Part shown: positions 52,338 to 60,178 of the stretch, one piece after another
Layout of the letters: each line of letters starts with the position of its first letter
Numbering within the stretch: position 1 is the first letter of the stretch
Assembly (NCBI GenBank): GCA_963691755.1
Contig: OY829366.1
Location: 2,790,001 to 2,854,000 of the forward strand
Reading direction: 5' to 3'
DNA: 64,000 bases
Source of the DNA: Dinoroseobacter sp013215265
GTDB taxonomy: Bacteria > Pseudomonadota > Alphaproteobacteria > Rhodobacterales > Rhodobacteraceae
Position numbers and translations under genes: made by a program
The notes under the pieces: generated by a model
What the model was told of the DNA's origin: nothing
Seen by the model: the letters and a program-made list of their open reading frames with translations, nothing else
The model's database searches: none

Positions 52338-52369
52338 TAAAATCTGTACTTTTAATATAACAGATTTTA
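52338..52369. promoter_or_regulatory. Long inverted repeat before the minus-strand catabolic operon
   Basis: Perfect ten-base arms TAAAATCTGT (52338-52347) and ACAGATTTTA (52360-52369) around a 12-base AT-rich spacer, 13 bases from the start codon of the operon. A second, shorter repeat GTCAGG / CCTGAC lies at 52405-52431 nearer the regulator. Both are candidate sites for the GntR protein encoded at 52470. Confidence 0.6.
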
Positions 52370-52469
52370 GTCTATGAAAAGTTCAAAATAAATTTCTAGA
52401 AAGGGTCAGGTCTCGTTGACGATCCCCTGACAAACTCTAAGTACCCGGTATTCAGCAGGAGATGCGCAC

Positions 52470-53261
52470 GTGACGATCCACGCGCAAACAGCACTACCTG
52501 AAGGTGGCAAAGCCCGCCGTATTTACTTGTTGCTCCGCGACGAAATCTCGAATGGCGGCTTTCCGGAGGGCACGCTTATGCCCGGCGAAAGCCGTCTGGC
52601 TGAGCAGCTTGATGTCAGCCGGGTTACGATCCGTCGCGCATTGGACGCGCTTGCGAAAGACGGTTGGGTCGAAAAGCGCAAAGGCGCGGGATCTTTTGTT
52701 TTACCAAGGGCAGCGTCTGATACTCGGATCGCTGCAGACTTCGCGGGTTTGATCCCGCAACTGGTCGAAATTGATCGCTCGACCACGGCACGTTTGCTTG
52801 CGTTTTCCTACGGCGCACCATCATCGAATGTTGCTGACGCCTTGGGCCTCGAGAAGGGTGAAAAAGTACAAACCGCGGTGCGTATCAGGCTTTCGGACGG
52901 GCACCCCTTTTCGCACCTCACGACACATGTGCCTGCCGATATCGCTGAAACTTATGACGAAGCGGATCTTGCCACGCAGCCGCTTTTCCGCCTTCTGGAA
53001 CGCAGCGGTGTGGTCGTCGACAGCGCCACCCAATCGGTCAGTGCCACCTTGGCGACCCCAGAAGCGGCAGAGGCACTCGGCATCTCCGTAGGATCACCCC
53101 TTTTGTCTTTGATCAGGGTCGTGCGCGACGCCGAAGGCCGCGGTGTTGAGTATCTCTCAGCACTATATCGGCCAGATCTTTTTCGCCTAGAGATGACGCT
53201 AGCGCGGATTGGAGCTGGCGAGAACCGCCATTGGGAACCGGTTATCGGGGGCAGCGAATGA
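52470..53261 (+). CDS. GntR-family regulator, HutC/UTRA subfamily
   Basis: 263 aa. Winged helix (about 15-80) with LMPGESRLAEQLDVSRVTIRRALDALAKDGWVEKRKGAGSFV, then a UTRA effector domain ending VEYLSALYRPDLFRLEM. GTG 52470 is the start, with AGGAG eight bases upstream. It is divergent from the hyu operon and coupled by ATGA to leuC, so it probably regulates both arms in response to a pathway intermediate. Confidence 0.9.
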   Translation: MTIHAQTALPEGGKARRIYLLLRDEISNGGFPEGTLMPGESRLAEQLDVSRVTIRRALDALAKDGWVEKRKGAGSFVLPRAASDTRIAADFAGLIPQLVEIDRSTTARLLAFSYGAPSSNVADALGLEKGEKVQTAVRIRLSDGHPFSHLTTHVPADIAETYDEADLATQPLFRLLERSGVVVDSATQSVSATLATPEAAEALGISVGSPLLSLIRVVRDAEGRGVEYLSALYRPDLFRLEMTLARIGAGENRHWEPVIGGSE

Positions 53262-54652
53262 GTACGCTGCTCGACAAGCTATGGGATACCCATGAGGTGC
53301 ACCGCCGTGCGGATGGCACGTCGCTTTTGTGGGTCGACCGGCATTTGGTGCATGAAGGTTCACACCACGCATTCGCAAAACTCGCATCACGAGATCTCAA
53401 GGTTGCAGAACCAAGCCTGACCTACGGCGTTGTAGACCATTACGCCCCAACGCAGGGAAAGCCGGCAACTCCCGCGATCGCGCGAATGATAGACACGCTC
53501 AAGGCCAACACGGACGCAAATGATATAGTATGCTTTGGCCAGGGTGACCCCCGACAAGGGATTGTCCACGTGGTCGGACCAGAACAGGGACTGACCCTAC
53601 CCGGGCTTCTTATAAATTGCGGAGACAGTCACACCTCAACGCATGGTGCCTTCGGGGCTCTCGCTTTCGGGATCGGCGCGACCGAGGTTGCCCATGTTCT
53701 GGCGACACAGACAATCTGGCAGAAGAAGCCAAAATCCATGCGCATCACGATATCAGGTAAATTCGGTCCCGGCGTGGGCGCAAAGGATCTGGCGCTGGCA
53801 TGGATATCCCGCCTTGGGTCGGACGGCGCGCGCGGTCATGCCATCGAATACGATGGAGACGCCGTGCGCGGGCTTTCTATGGAAGGACGCATGACCCTAT
53901 GCAATCTTTCCATCGAAGGCGGTGGGCGCTTTGGGATGATCGCTCCGGATGAGACCACATTGGCTTATGTCAGGGGGCGTCCATTTGCGCCGAGCGGCGC
54001 GAACTGGGACCGTGCTGTGGAACACTGGGACACGCTAAACAGTGACCCAGATGCAGTGTTTGACAAAGAAGTTTGTCTTGAGGCCGCCGAGATTGCACCG
54101 GTTGTAACCTGGGGCACCTCACCAGATGATGCGCTTCCAATCACTGCAAACGTACCGGACCCTGCATCGCTACCTACCAGCAAGGCAGAACATACGAGAG
54201 ACGCGCTCGAATATATGGGCCTGACGCCAGGGAAACCGCTGGAAAGCATCGGCATTGATCAGGTGTTTATTGGGTCCTGTACAAATGGCCGCCTTGAAGA
54301 TTTGCGGGTCGCTGCAGCAGTTCTGGCAGGTCGGAAAGCAAAGGTTCCGGGTTTGGTTTCGCCGGGATCGCATCACATTAAAGCGCGCGCAGAAACTGAA
54401 GGTCTCGACAAGATTTTCATTGATGCCGGTCTTGCATGGGTCGGTCCCGGGTGTTCGATGTGTGTCGCCATGAATGGTGACAGCGTAGCGCGAGGCAAAA
54501 GATGCGCGTCCACCACAAATCGAAATTTCCGTGGACGACAAGGCAGGGGCGCGCGCACGCATTTGATGTCACCCGCTATGGTGGCCGCAGCCGCTGTGAC
54601 AGGACATTTGACAGATGTACGACCGCTCCTCGAAGGGAGGAGCGCGGCATGA
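53258..54652 (+). CDS. LeuC-type hydratase large subunit (aconitase family)
   Basis: 464-aa isopropylmalate-isomerase-like large subunit. [4Fe-4S] cysteines are in FIGSCTNGR and GPGCSMCVAMN; also SLLWVDRHLVHEGSHHAF, INCGDSHTSTHGAFGALAFGIGATEVAHVLATQ and RFGMIAPDETT. The chemistry is hydration/dehydration of a cis-unsaturated dicarboxylate. Biosynthetic leucine genes are absent, and regulator plus TRAP genes flank it, so a catabolic hydratase (maleate, citraconate or dimethylmaleate type) is more likely. It starts in an ATGA overlap with the regulator. Confidence 0.88.
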   Translation: MSTLLDKLWDTHEVHRRADGTSLLWVDRHLVHEGSHHAFAKLASRDLKVAEPSLTYGVVDHYAPTQGKPATPAIARMIDTLKANTDANDIVCFGQGDPRQGIVHVVGPEQGLTLPGLLINCGDSHTSTHGAFGALAFGIGATEVAHVLATQTIWQKKPKSMRITISGKFGPGVGAKDLALAWISRLGSDGARGHAIEYDGDAVRGLSMEGRMTLCNLSIEGGGRFGMIAPDETTLAYVRGRPFAPSGANWDRAVEHWDTLNSDPDAVFDKEVCLEAAEIAPVVTWGTSPDDALPITANVPDPASLPTSKAEHTRDALEYMGLTPGKPLESIGIDQVFIGSCTNGRLEDLRVAAAVLAGRKAKVPGLVSPGSHHIKARAETEGLDKIFIDAGLAWVGPGCSMCVAMNGDSVARGKRCASTTNRNFRGRQGRGARTHLMSPAMVAAAAVTGHLTDVRPLLEGRSAA

Positions 54653-55266
54653 ACGGTTGGTCCCGTTACACCGGCCTCGGCACGGCGCTCGACATTGAAA
54701 ACGTCGATACGGATCAGCTGATCCCTGCCCGTTTCATGTCGACACCACGCAGTGAGGGCTACGGCCAGTTTCTGATGCATGACATGCGAACAGACTTAAC
54801 CGGGGCGCTCATCGGCGGCTTTCCGATCAACAAATGGCCTGACTCCACGATCCTTGTCACACGGCGGAACTTCGGCAGCGGCTCGTCGCGCGAAGCGGCA
54901 GTCTATGCGTTGGTGGATTTCGGAATTCGTGCGGTAATCGCTCCGAGTTTCGGGGATATTTTTGCATCCAACGCTGTTAACAATGGGCTCTTACCGGCAT
55001 GTGTTTCCGAGAAAACTGCAGAAGTCCTGATCGCGCGCCTGTATGATCGCCAAGCCGTAATGAGTATAAGGCTTGATGAGCAAATCGCCGAGTTAGACGG
55101 ATATACATGCGAATTTGCGATCGATGCGGTCTGGCGAGAAAAATTGGTCAATGGTTGGGACGATATTGACCTGACACTCGATCATGGCGCCGCGATCGCC
55201 AACCACCGCAACCAGCTTTCAAAGATGCAACCTTGGGCATTTCCGCGAGGGGGAAATGCCGGATGA
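54649..55266 (+). CDS. LeuD-type hydratase small subunit (aconitase family)
   Basis: 205-aa swivel-domain partner of the LeuC-type protein. NVDTDQLIPARFM, the loop RRNFGSGSSREAAVYALVDFGIRAVIAPSFGDIFASNAVNNGLLPA, and a C-terminal LVNGWDDIDLTLDH. The longer open frame upstream lies inside leuC and is spurious; ATG 54649 gives the ATGA junction. A TRAP binding-protein gene follows 70 bp later. Confidence 0.88.
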   Translation: MNGWSRYTGLGTALDIENVDTDQLIPARFMSTPRSEGYGQFLMHDMRTDLTGALIGGFPINKWPDSTILVTRRNFGSGSSREAAVYALVDFGIRAVIAPSFGDIFASNAVNNGLLPACVSEKTAEVLIARLYDRQAVMSIRLDEQIAELDGYTCEFAIDAVWREKLVNGWDDIDLTLDHGAAIANHRNQLSKMQPWAFPRGGNAG

Positions 55267-55335
55267 TCGTGCGGCGTGGGAGCGCCGCATCAAAATTGGC
55301 CAGGGCACTGGCATTGGGAATAGGAGGTACTACCC

Positions 55336-56346
55336 ATGAAAATGCAATTCGCAGCCGGCATCATCGCCGGTTCCATTACCGTTGGGGCCGTTGCCCAAGC
55401 GCAAGAGACGATCACTGCCGTCCACGCGTTTCCTGAAACCCTAATCTACACGCAAAGCTTTCTGTCATTCGTCGACAAGGTGAATGAAGCGGGCGAAGGC
55501 GTTGTTCAGATTGAAGTACGCGGTGGCCCTGAGGCCATTGGCATGTTCCAGCAGCCAGATGCGGTCCGCGATGGCATCGTTGACATGGTCTACACCCCAG
55601 GCTCGTTCTATGGCGGTGCATTGCCAGAGAAAGACGCACTGGTTGCATCGAACCTGACGGCAATCGAAACCCGTGAGAATGGCGGCATCGCATTGATCGA
55701 CGAGATTCATCAGGAGAAGATGGGCCTGAAGTACCTCGGCTGGTTCGACTCTGGTGTTTGCTACAACCTGTGGACCCGCAATGAGCCCACCTTTGACGCC
55801 AATGGTAATTTGGAAGTTGAAGGCCTGAAACTGCGTGGCAATGCGGTGTATAACGCGTTCTTCACCAACTATCTCGGCGCTCAGGTCATCGACCTACCGA
55901 CCGGTGAAGTCTATGCAGCGCTTCAGCGCGGCGTTGTTGACGCCACTGGCTGGACACAAATTGGTCTGATCGATCTGAAATGGAACGAGTTCCTGAACTA
56001 TCGGATCGAGCCCTGCTTCTTCTCGACCGACCTTGGTGTGATTGTGAACCTCGACGCATGGAACAACCTCTCTGAGGAAGCGCGTACCATTGTTCAGGAT
56101 GTCGCAATCCAGCACGAAATCGACAGCGTCAACGCGTTGCGCGCGAAGCGGGACGAAGACTTTGCCGCCCTCGAAGCGCAAGGCATGAACGTTGTCTCGC
56201 TGGAAGGAGAAGCCAAGGCAAACTACCTGCTCGCCGCTCGTGAAAAGAACTGGGAGCGTATGGAAGGCCTGATGGCAGAGCACCCAATGGGTACTGCAAA
56301 CTACGATCGCCTGATCGAATTGTTCTACGACCCATCGGCTGACTAA
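55336..56346 (+). CDS. dctP: TRAP transporter periplasmic substrate-binding protein (DctP)
   Basis: 336-aa DctP-family protein. Signal peptide MKMQFAAGIIAGSITVGAVAQAQ, cleaved after AQA. Family parts: VQIEVRGGPEAIGMFQQPDAVRDGIVDMVYTPGSFY, GLKLRGNAVYNAFFTNYLGAQVIDLPTGEVYAALQRGVVDA, with the carboxylate-binding Arg in KLRG. Strong AGGAGG at 55322. The ligand is probably the organic acid or amide consumed by the surrounding enzymes. A hairpin follows before dctQ. Confidence 0.93.
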   Translation: MKMQFAAGIIAGSITVGAVAQAQETITAVHAFPETLIYTQSFLSFVDKVNEAGEGVVQIEVRGGPEAIGMFQQPDAVRDGIVDMVYTPGSFYGGALPEKDALVASNLTAIETRENGGIALIDEIHQEKMGLKYLGWFDSGVCYNLWTRNEPTFDANGNLEVEGLKLRGNAVYNAFFTNYLGAQVIDLPTGEVYAALQRGVVDATGWTQIGLIDLKWNEFLNYRIEPCFFSTDLGVIVNLDAWNNLSEEARTIVQDVAIQHEIDSVNALRAKRDEDFAALEAQGMNVVSLEGEAKANYLLAAREKNWERMEGLMAEHPMGTANYDRLIELFYDPSAD

Positions 56347-56365
56347 GATACGTTTTACAAATGCT

Positions 56366-56387
56366 CTGGGCGCGCACATGCGCCCAG
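56366..56387 (+). other. Intercistronic stem-loop between dctP and dctQ
   Basis: CTGGGCG (56366-56372) pairs with CGCCCAG (56381-56387); one further C-G and a G-T pair extend the stem inward. No U-run follows. Same position as the loops after tctC and proX, right behind a binding-protein gene. Confidence 0.65.
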
Positions 56388-56413
56388 GGTCCTTTCAATA
56401 CCCCGGAGCCTGC

Positions 56414-56920
56414 ATGCGTGTGATTTCTCGCGTCTATGACGCACTGCTCTATTTAATGGCATTCATCGCTGCCGCCACTCTGATCTGGCTTATGGTTTCG
56501 GTGGTTTTGTCCGTTGCGATGCGTAACCTTGGGATTCAGCCCTGGGCCTGGCTTTTCACATCCTCGGAATACGGACTTCTCTACATGACCATGCTCGGCG
56601 CACCCTGGCTCGTGCGCGAAAAGGGGCATGTGCATATCGAACTGGTGACAGCCGCACTTCCCCCAAACACACGCCGCATCGTCAGCCGAACAGTCGCGGC
56701 GGGATGCGTTGCAGTCTCACTCATTCTGGCCTGGTACGGATTACAGCTGTTTTTGACCAATATTGAACGCAACGACTATGATGTGCGGGCGTATTTCTAT
56801 CCCCGCTGGTTGCTGACCATCACCTTTCCAATCGCTTTTTCGTTCATGGCCGTGGAGTTCGCGCGCTTCGTGTTCGGAGAAGAACTGATGCATTCCGGAG
56901 AAGCGGGGATCCACGAATAA
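56414..56920 (+). CDS. dctQ: TRAP transporter small permease (DctQ)
   Basis: 168-aa four-helix inner-membrane protein: YLMAFIAAATLIWLMVSVVLSVAMRN-type first helix, YGLLYMTMLGAPWLVREKGHVHIEL (DctQ signature), TVAAGCVAVSLILAWYGLQL and PRWLLTITFPIAFSFMAVEF. ATG 56414 is preceded by GGAG. The stop overlaps the dctM start (TAATG). Confidence 0.9.
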   Translation: MRVISRVYDALLYLMAFIAAATLIWLMVSVVLSVAMRNLGIQPWAWLFTSSEYGLLYMTMLGAPWLVREKGHVHIELVTAALPPNTRRIVSRTVAAGCVAVSLILAWYGLQLFLTNIERNDYDVRAYFYPRWLLTITFPIAFSFMAVEFARFVFGEELMHSGEAGIHE

Positions 56921-58230
56921 TGGAATGGTATGAAGCGCTTGCGCTGCTGATTGGCAGCATCATGTTTCTTATGGCGATGGGCATGCCCGTCGCCCTTGCT
57001 TTCCTCGCTGCAAATATCGTGGGTGCCTGGGTCTTTATGGGCGGTGAGCGCGGCGTGGTTGCCCTGCTCAACAATGGTTGGGGCTCGCTCACGAAGTTTG
57101 CGTTGGTTCCGATACCACTGTTCCTGTTGATGGGTGAGATTTTCTTTCACACTGGCTTGGGCGGACGCATGTTCTCAGCGATCGACCGATTGTTGGGAAA
57201 ACTTCCCGGACGTCTGAGCTATGTAACCGTTCTGGGCGGCACGGGCTTTTCCACGCTTTCAGGCTCTTCGATGGGCTCCACGGCCTTGCTGGGCTCGCTG
57301 ATGGTCCCGGAAATGACCAAACGCGGCTACAAAAAGCATATGAGCATCGGACCAATCCTTGGAACTGGCGGTCTGGCGATCATCATCCCGCCATCGGCCC
57401 TTGCCGTGCTTCTCGCAACACTGGCTCAAATTGATGTTGGAGCGCTGCTGATTGCAGGCATTATCCCGGGGCTTATCCTTGCATTTTTTTATATCGCCAC
57501 GATTTTTCTGCAGACTTGGATCGATCCCAGTGCAGCACCTGCATACGACGTACCCCCACAGTCGATCATAGAAAAGATAAAGCTTCTTATGACCGACGTC
57601 GTGCCGATGATCGGCCTTATGGTCGTGATCGTCGTGATGATGATCAATGGCGTGGTCACGCCATCTGAAGCCGCAGCTTTTGGCGCACTCGGGGTTCTGA
57701 TTTTGGCACTGATCTATCGCTGCCTGTCTTGGGAAGCCGTCAAAGCCAGCATTCAGGGTGCCTTGCGGGTCACGCTGATGGCGTATCTGATCGTTTTTGG
57801 GTCCGCGACTTTCAGCCAATTGCTTGCCTTCTCCGGGGCCTCCAGAGGTCTGATCCGTTGGGCAACCGGATTTGAGCTAGACCCCATTTACATGCTGCTT
57901 GTGATGTTCGCCGTTCTTCTGATCCTCGGCATGTTCATGGAGCAGATTTCGATGATGCTGCTTACCGTCCCGATCTTTTTTCCATTGGCCACAAGCCTTG
58001 GGTTTGATCCGATCTGGTTTGGGTTGATCATGCTGCTTGCGTTGGAGATCAGCTTTACGACGCCCCCATTTGGATTGCTCCTGTTTGTCATGAAGGGGGT
58101 CGCCCCATCAGATACAACGATGCGCGAGATCTACCTTTCGGCAATTCCATTTATCGTCTGTTCATTGCTGCTCGTCGCATTGCTGATCGCATTTCCACCC
58201 ATCGCAACGTGGCTGCCCGGCGCGGGTTAG
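56920..58230 (+). CDS. dctM: TRAP transporter large permease (DctM)
   Basis: 436-aa polytopic protein with about 12 helices, the ion-coupled transport unit. Blocks: FLMAMGMPVALAFLAANIVGAWVF, PIPLFLLMGEIFFHTGL, ATVSG-type STLSGSSMGSTALLGSLMVPEM, LGTGGLAIIIPPSALAVLLA, and the C-terminal LEISFTTPPFGLLLFVMKGVAP. Last gene of leuC-leuD-dctP-dctQ-dctM. Confidence 0.93.
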   Translation: MEWYEALALLIGSIMFLMAMGMPVALAFLAANIVGAWVFMGGERGVVALLNNGWGSLTKFALVPIPLFLLMGEIFFHTGLGGRMFSAIDRLLGKLPGRLSYVTVLGGTGFSTLSGSSMGSTALLGSLMVPEMTKRGYKKHMSIGPILGTGGLAIIIPPSALAVLLATLAQIDVGALLIAGIIPGLILAFFYIATIFLQTWIDPSAAPAYDVPPQSIIEKIKLLMTDVVPMIGLMVVIVVMMINGVVTPSEAAAFGALGVLILALIYRCLSWEAVKASIQGALRVTLMAYLIVFGSATFSQLLAFSGASRGLIRWATGFELDPIYMLLVMFAVLLILGMFMEQISMMLLTVPIFFPLATSLGFDPIWFGLIMLLALEISFTTPPFGLLLFVMKGVAPSDTTMREIYLSAIPFIVCSLLLVALLIAFPPIATWLPGAG

Positions 58231-58231
58231 C

Positions 58232-58246
58232 GGGGATACTTTCCCC
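58232..58246 (+). terminator. Weak hairpin after dctM
   Basis: GGGGA (58232-58236) pairs with TCCCC (58242-58246) around a five-base loop directly after the dctM stop; a short T-rich piece (GTTTTG) comes about 12 bases later. It may end the TRAP transcript, weakly supported. Confidence 0.35.
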
Positions 58247-58333
58247 ACAGCAGTAGCGTTTTGTGAAACTCTCGAACTGTACCGTTGAGGTCACTTCCCG
58301 CTTTGACAACACCCCGCATTGTCCTTAAGCGCA

Positions 58334-58353
58334 TTGTATCCGAACGGATACAA
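58334..58353. promoter_or_regulatory. Operator palindrome of the second GntR regulator
   Basis: TTGTATCCG-AA-CGGATACAA, perfect nine-base arms, 12 bases before the regulator start codon. The TGTAT/ATACA core is the usual FadR/FCD-type operator form, so autoregulation is likely. Confidence 0.75.
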
Positions 58354-58365
58354 AAGAAAGATTGT

Positions 58366-59016
58366 ATGCCTCGAACACCAAACACAGTCTTATCGAGTGG
58401 TGCGCGCGCTTATGACAAGATATTGGAATCGCTGCGTTCTGGAGCCTACCAGCCAGGGGATCGCCTGCGCGAAGAAGAGGTCTGTCAGGCCTTGGGGATT
58501 TCCAGAACACCCGTCCGCGAGGCCCTGCGCAAGCTCGAGTCAGATGGCATAATCGAGCACCAGCCCCGGATCGGAGCGATCATTCGTGGATTATCGCATA
58601 CCGAGGTTGTCGAACTTTATGAGATGCGGCTGATCTTAGAGCGTGCTGCAGCTGAAATGGCGGCCAAACACGGGACCGAAGCCGAATTCGATACTCTTGA
58701 GGCGATGAATGACCGGATTGAGACAGAACGCGACAACCCTACGCTCGGTGCCTCCATAAATCAGGAATTCCACCAGTGTCTTTACCTGGCCGCCCGCAAC
58801 AGGTTTTTGCTTGAAACGGCAAGGGCGCTCAACAATTCGCTGCTTCTTCTGGGACCGACGACATACAGCAATCCGTCAAGGATCGATGTGGTGGTCAAAC
58901 AGCATCGCGAGATTATTGACGCGCTAAGAGCAGGTGATGCCGAGGCGGCCGGTGCTACGATCGATGCACACTTACAAACGTCTTTGCGCTACCGATTGAC
59001 GAATATGGCCCGATGA
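58366..59016 (+). CDS. GntR-family regulator, FadR/FCD subfamily
   Basis: 216 aa. Winged helix (about 10-75) with YQPGDRLREEEVCQALGISRTPVREALRKLESDGII, then FCD domain with EMRLILERAAAEMAA, NQEFHQCLYLAARNRFL and a His in VKQHREIIDAL. ATG 58366 is chosen because the palindrome and a GAAAG ribosome site lie just before it; the longer frame would run through the operator. Coupled by ATGA to the AbrB-type gene. Confidence 0.88.
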   Translation: MPRTPNTVLSSGARAYDKILESLRSGAYQPGDRLREEEVCQALGISRTPVREALRKLESDGIIEHQPRIGAIIRGLSHTEVVELYEMRLILERAAAEMAAKHGTEAEFDTLEAMNDRIETERDNPTLGASINQEFHQCLYLAARNRFLLETARALNNSLLLLGPTTYSNPSRIDVVVKQHREIIDALRAGDAEAAGATIDAHLQTSLRYRLTNMAR

Positions 59017-60038
59017 TCGCTGTAGCTGCTTCTTTCGTTGCTGCAGGCAGCGGTGTCTTTATTTTCTCGCTTCTAGGTCTTCCGCTGCCATGGCTCCTCG
59101 GGCCTATTTTTGCCTGTCTGATCCCAGCACTGGCAGGCGTGCCCATGGAGGGAGTCAAGTGGCTGAACGATACGATGCGAACCATTCTTGGGGTCGCGGT
59201 TGGCGCCTCGCTGACCCCCGCAGTCCTCGCAGGCTTCCCGTCAATGTGGCCGACGCTTCTTATGGTGCTCGTGATGATTGCCGCCGTCGGATTGATCGGC
59301 GTGCCCTACTTCCGGAAACTTTGCGGGTATGATTTCCCCACTGCCTATTATGGCGCCATGCCCGGTGGCCTACAGGACATGATCATATTTGGTGAAGAAG
59401 CTGGCGCCAATGTCCGAACTCTTTCGCTGATACATGCGACCCGTGTCTTGGTGATCGTCGTTGCCCTGCCGTTTTTCTTACAGACAATTTGGCATGCAGA
59501 TCTCTCAAACCCACCGGGTCTTCCGATTGCTACAATTCCATTTCATGAACTCGGCATCATGGTCGTATGCGCCCTGTTGGGATGGCGCGGCGCAAAATGG
59601 ATCGGTTTGTTTGGCGCCTCCATTCTTGGCCCCCTAATCCTGACCGCTGCTGTAACACTGGCTGATGGATTACATTTTCGCCCCCCTGCCGAAGCAATCT
59701 GGGCCGCACAATTCTTTATTGGCATGTCGATCGGTAGCAAATACGCGGGCATCACAATGACTGAGATACGACATGATCTGCTCGCTGCGCTTGGCTTTTG
59801 CTTAATCCTGATGGGTCTCACCGTCGCCTTTGTTCAATTCGCATATGCGCTCGATCTCGCACCCGGTATGGAAGCCCTGCTTTCATTTGCGCCAGGCGGT
59901 CAGGCCGAAATGACCGTTCTGGCAATCATCGTCGGCGCGGATATGGCGTTCGTCGTTGCACACCATATCCTACGGATATTTGCAGTAATAATTGGCGCCC
60001 CTATTGCTGCAAGACTCTCAAAAAACTCAGAAAACTAA
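59013..60038 (+). CDS. AbrB-family (AmoA-like) membrane protein
   Basis: 341-aa polytopic membrane protein with around ten helices in two repeated halves: LPLPWLLGPIFACLIPALAGVP, YYGAMPGGLQDMIIFGEEAGANVRTLSLIHATRVLVIV, and the second-repeat LLSFAPGGQAEMTVLAIIVGADMAFVVAHHILRIF. The PGG-(L/Q) motifs are hallmarks of the AbrB duplication. Often mis-named ammonia monooxygenase; transport is the likely role. Cotranscribed with the GntR gene at 58366, suggesting export or import of a related compound. Confidence 0.85.
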   Translation: MIAVAASFVAAGSGVFIFSLLGLPLPWLLGPIFACLIPALAGVPMEGVKWLNDTMRTILGVAVGASLTPAVLAGFPSMWPTLLMVLVMIAAVGLIGVPYFRKLCGYDFPTAYYGAMPGGLQDMIIFGEEAGANVRTLSLIHATRVLVIVVALPFFLQTIWHADLSNPPGLPIATIPFHELGIMVVCALLGWRGAKWIGLFGASILGPLILTAAVTLADGLHFRPPAEAIWAAQFFIGMSIGSKYAGITMTEIRHDLLAALGFCLILMGLTVAFVQFAYALDLAPGMEALLSFAPGGQAEMTVLAIIVGADMAFVVAHHILRIFAVIIGAPIAARLSKNSEN

Positions 60039-60178
60039 AGCGCACATAATCTATCTTGATGACGCGCGAGATCGAGTTTGACACCAACCTGTAAGAACAA
60101 TGCATTCTAGGTTTGCTTCTTGGCGTCATGTGATCAAAACTTGAGATGTACGATCTATTGCTTTGAGAGGATTTGAGC

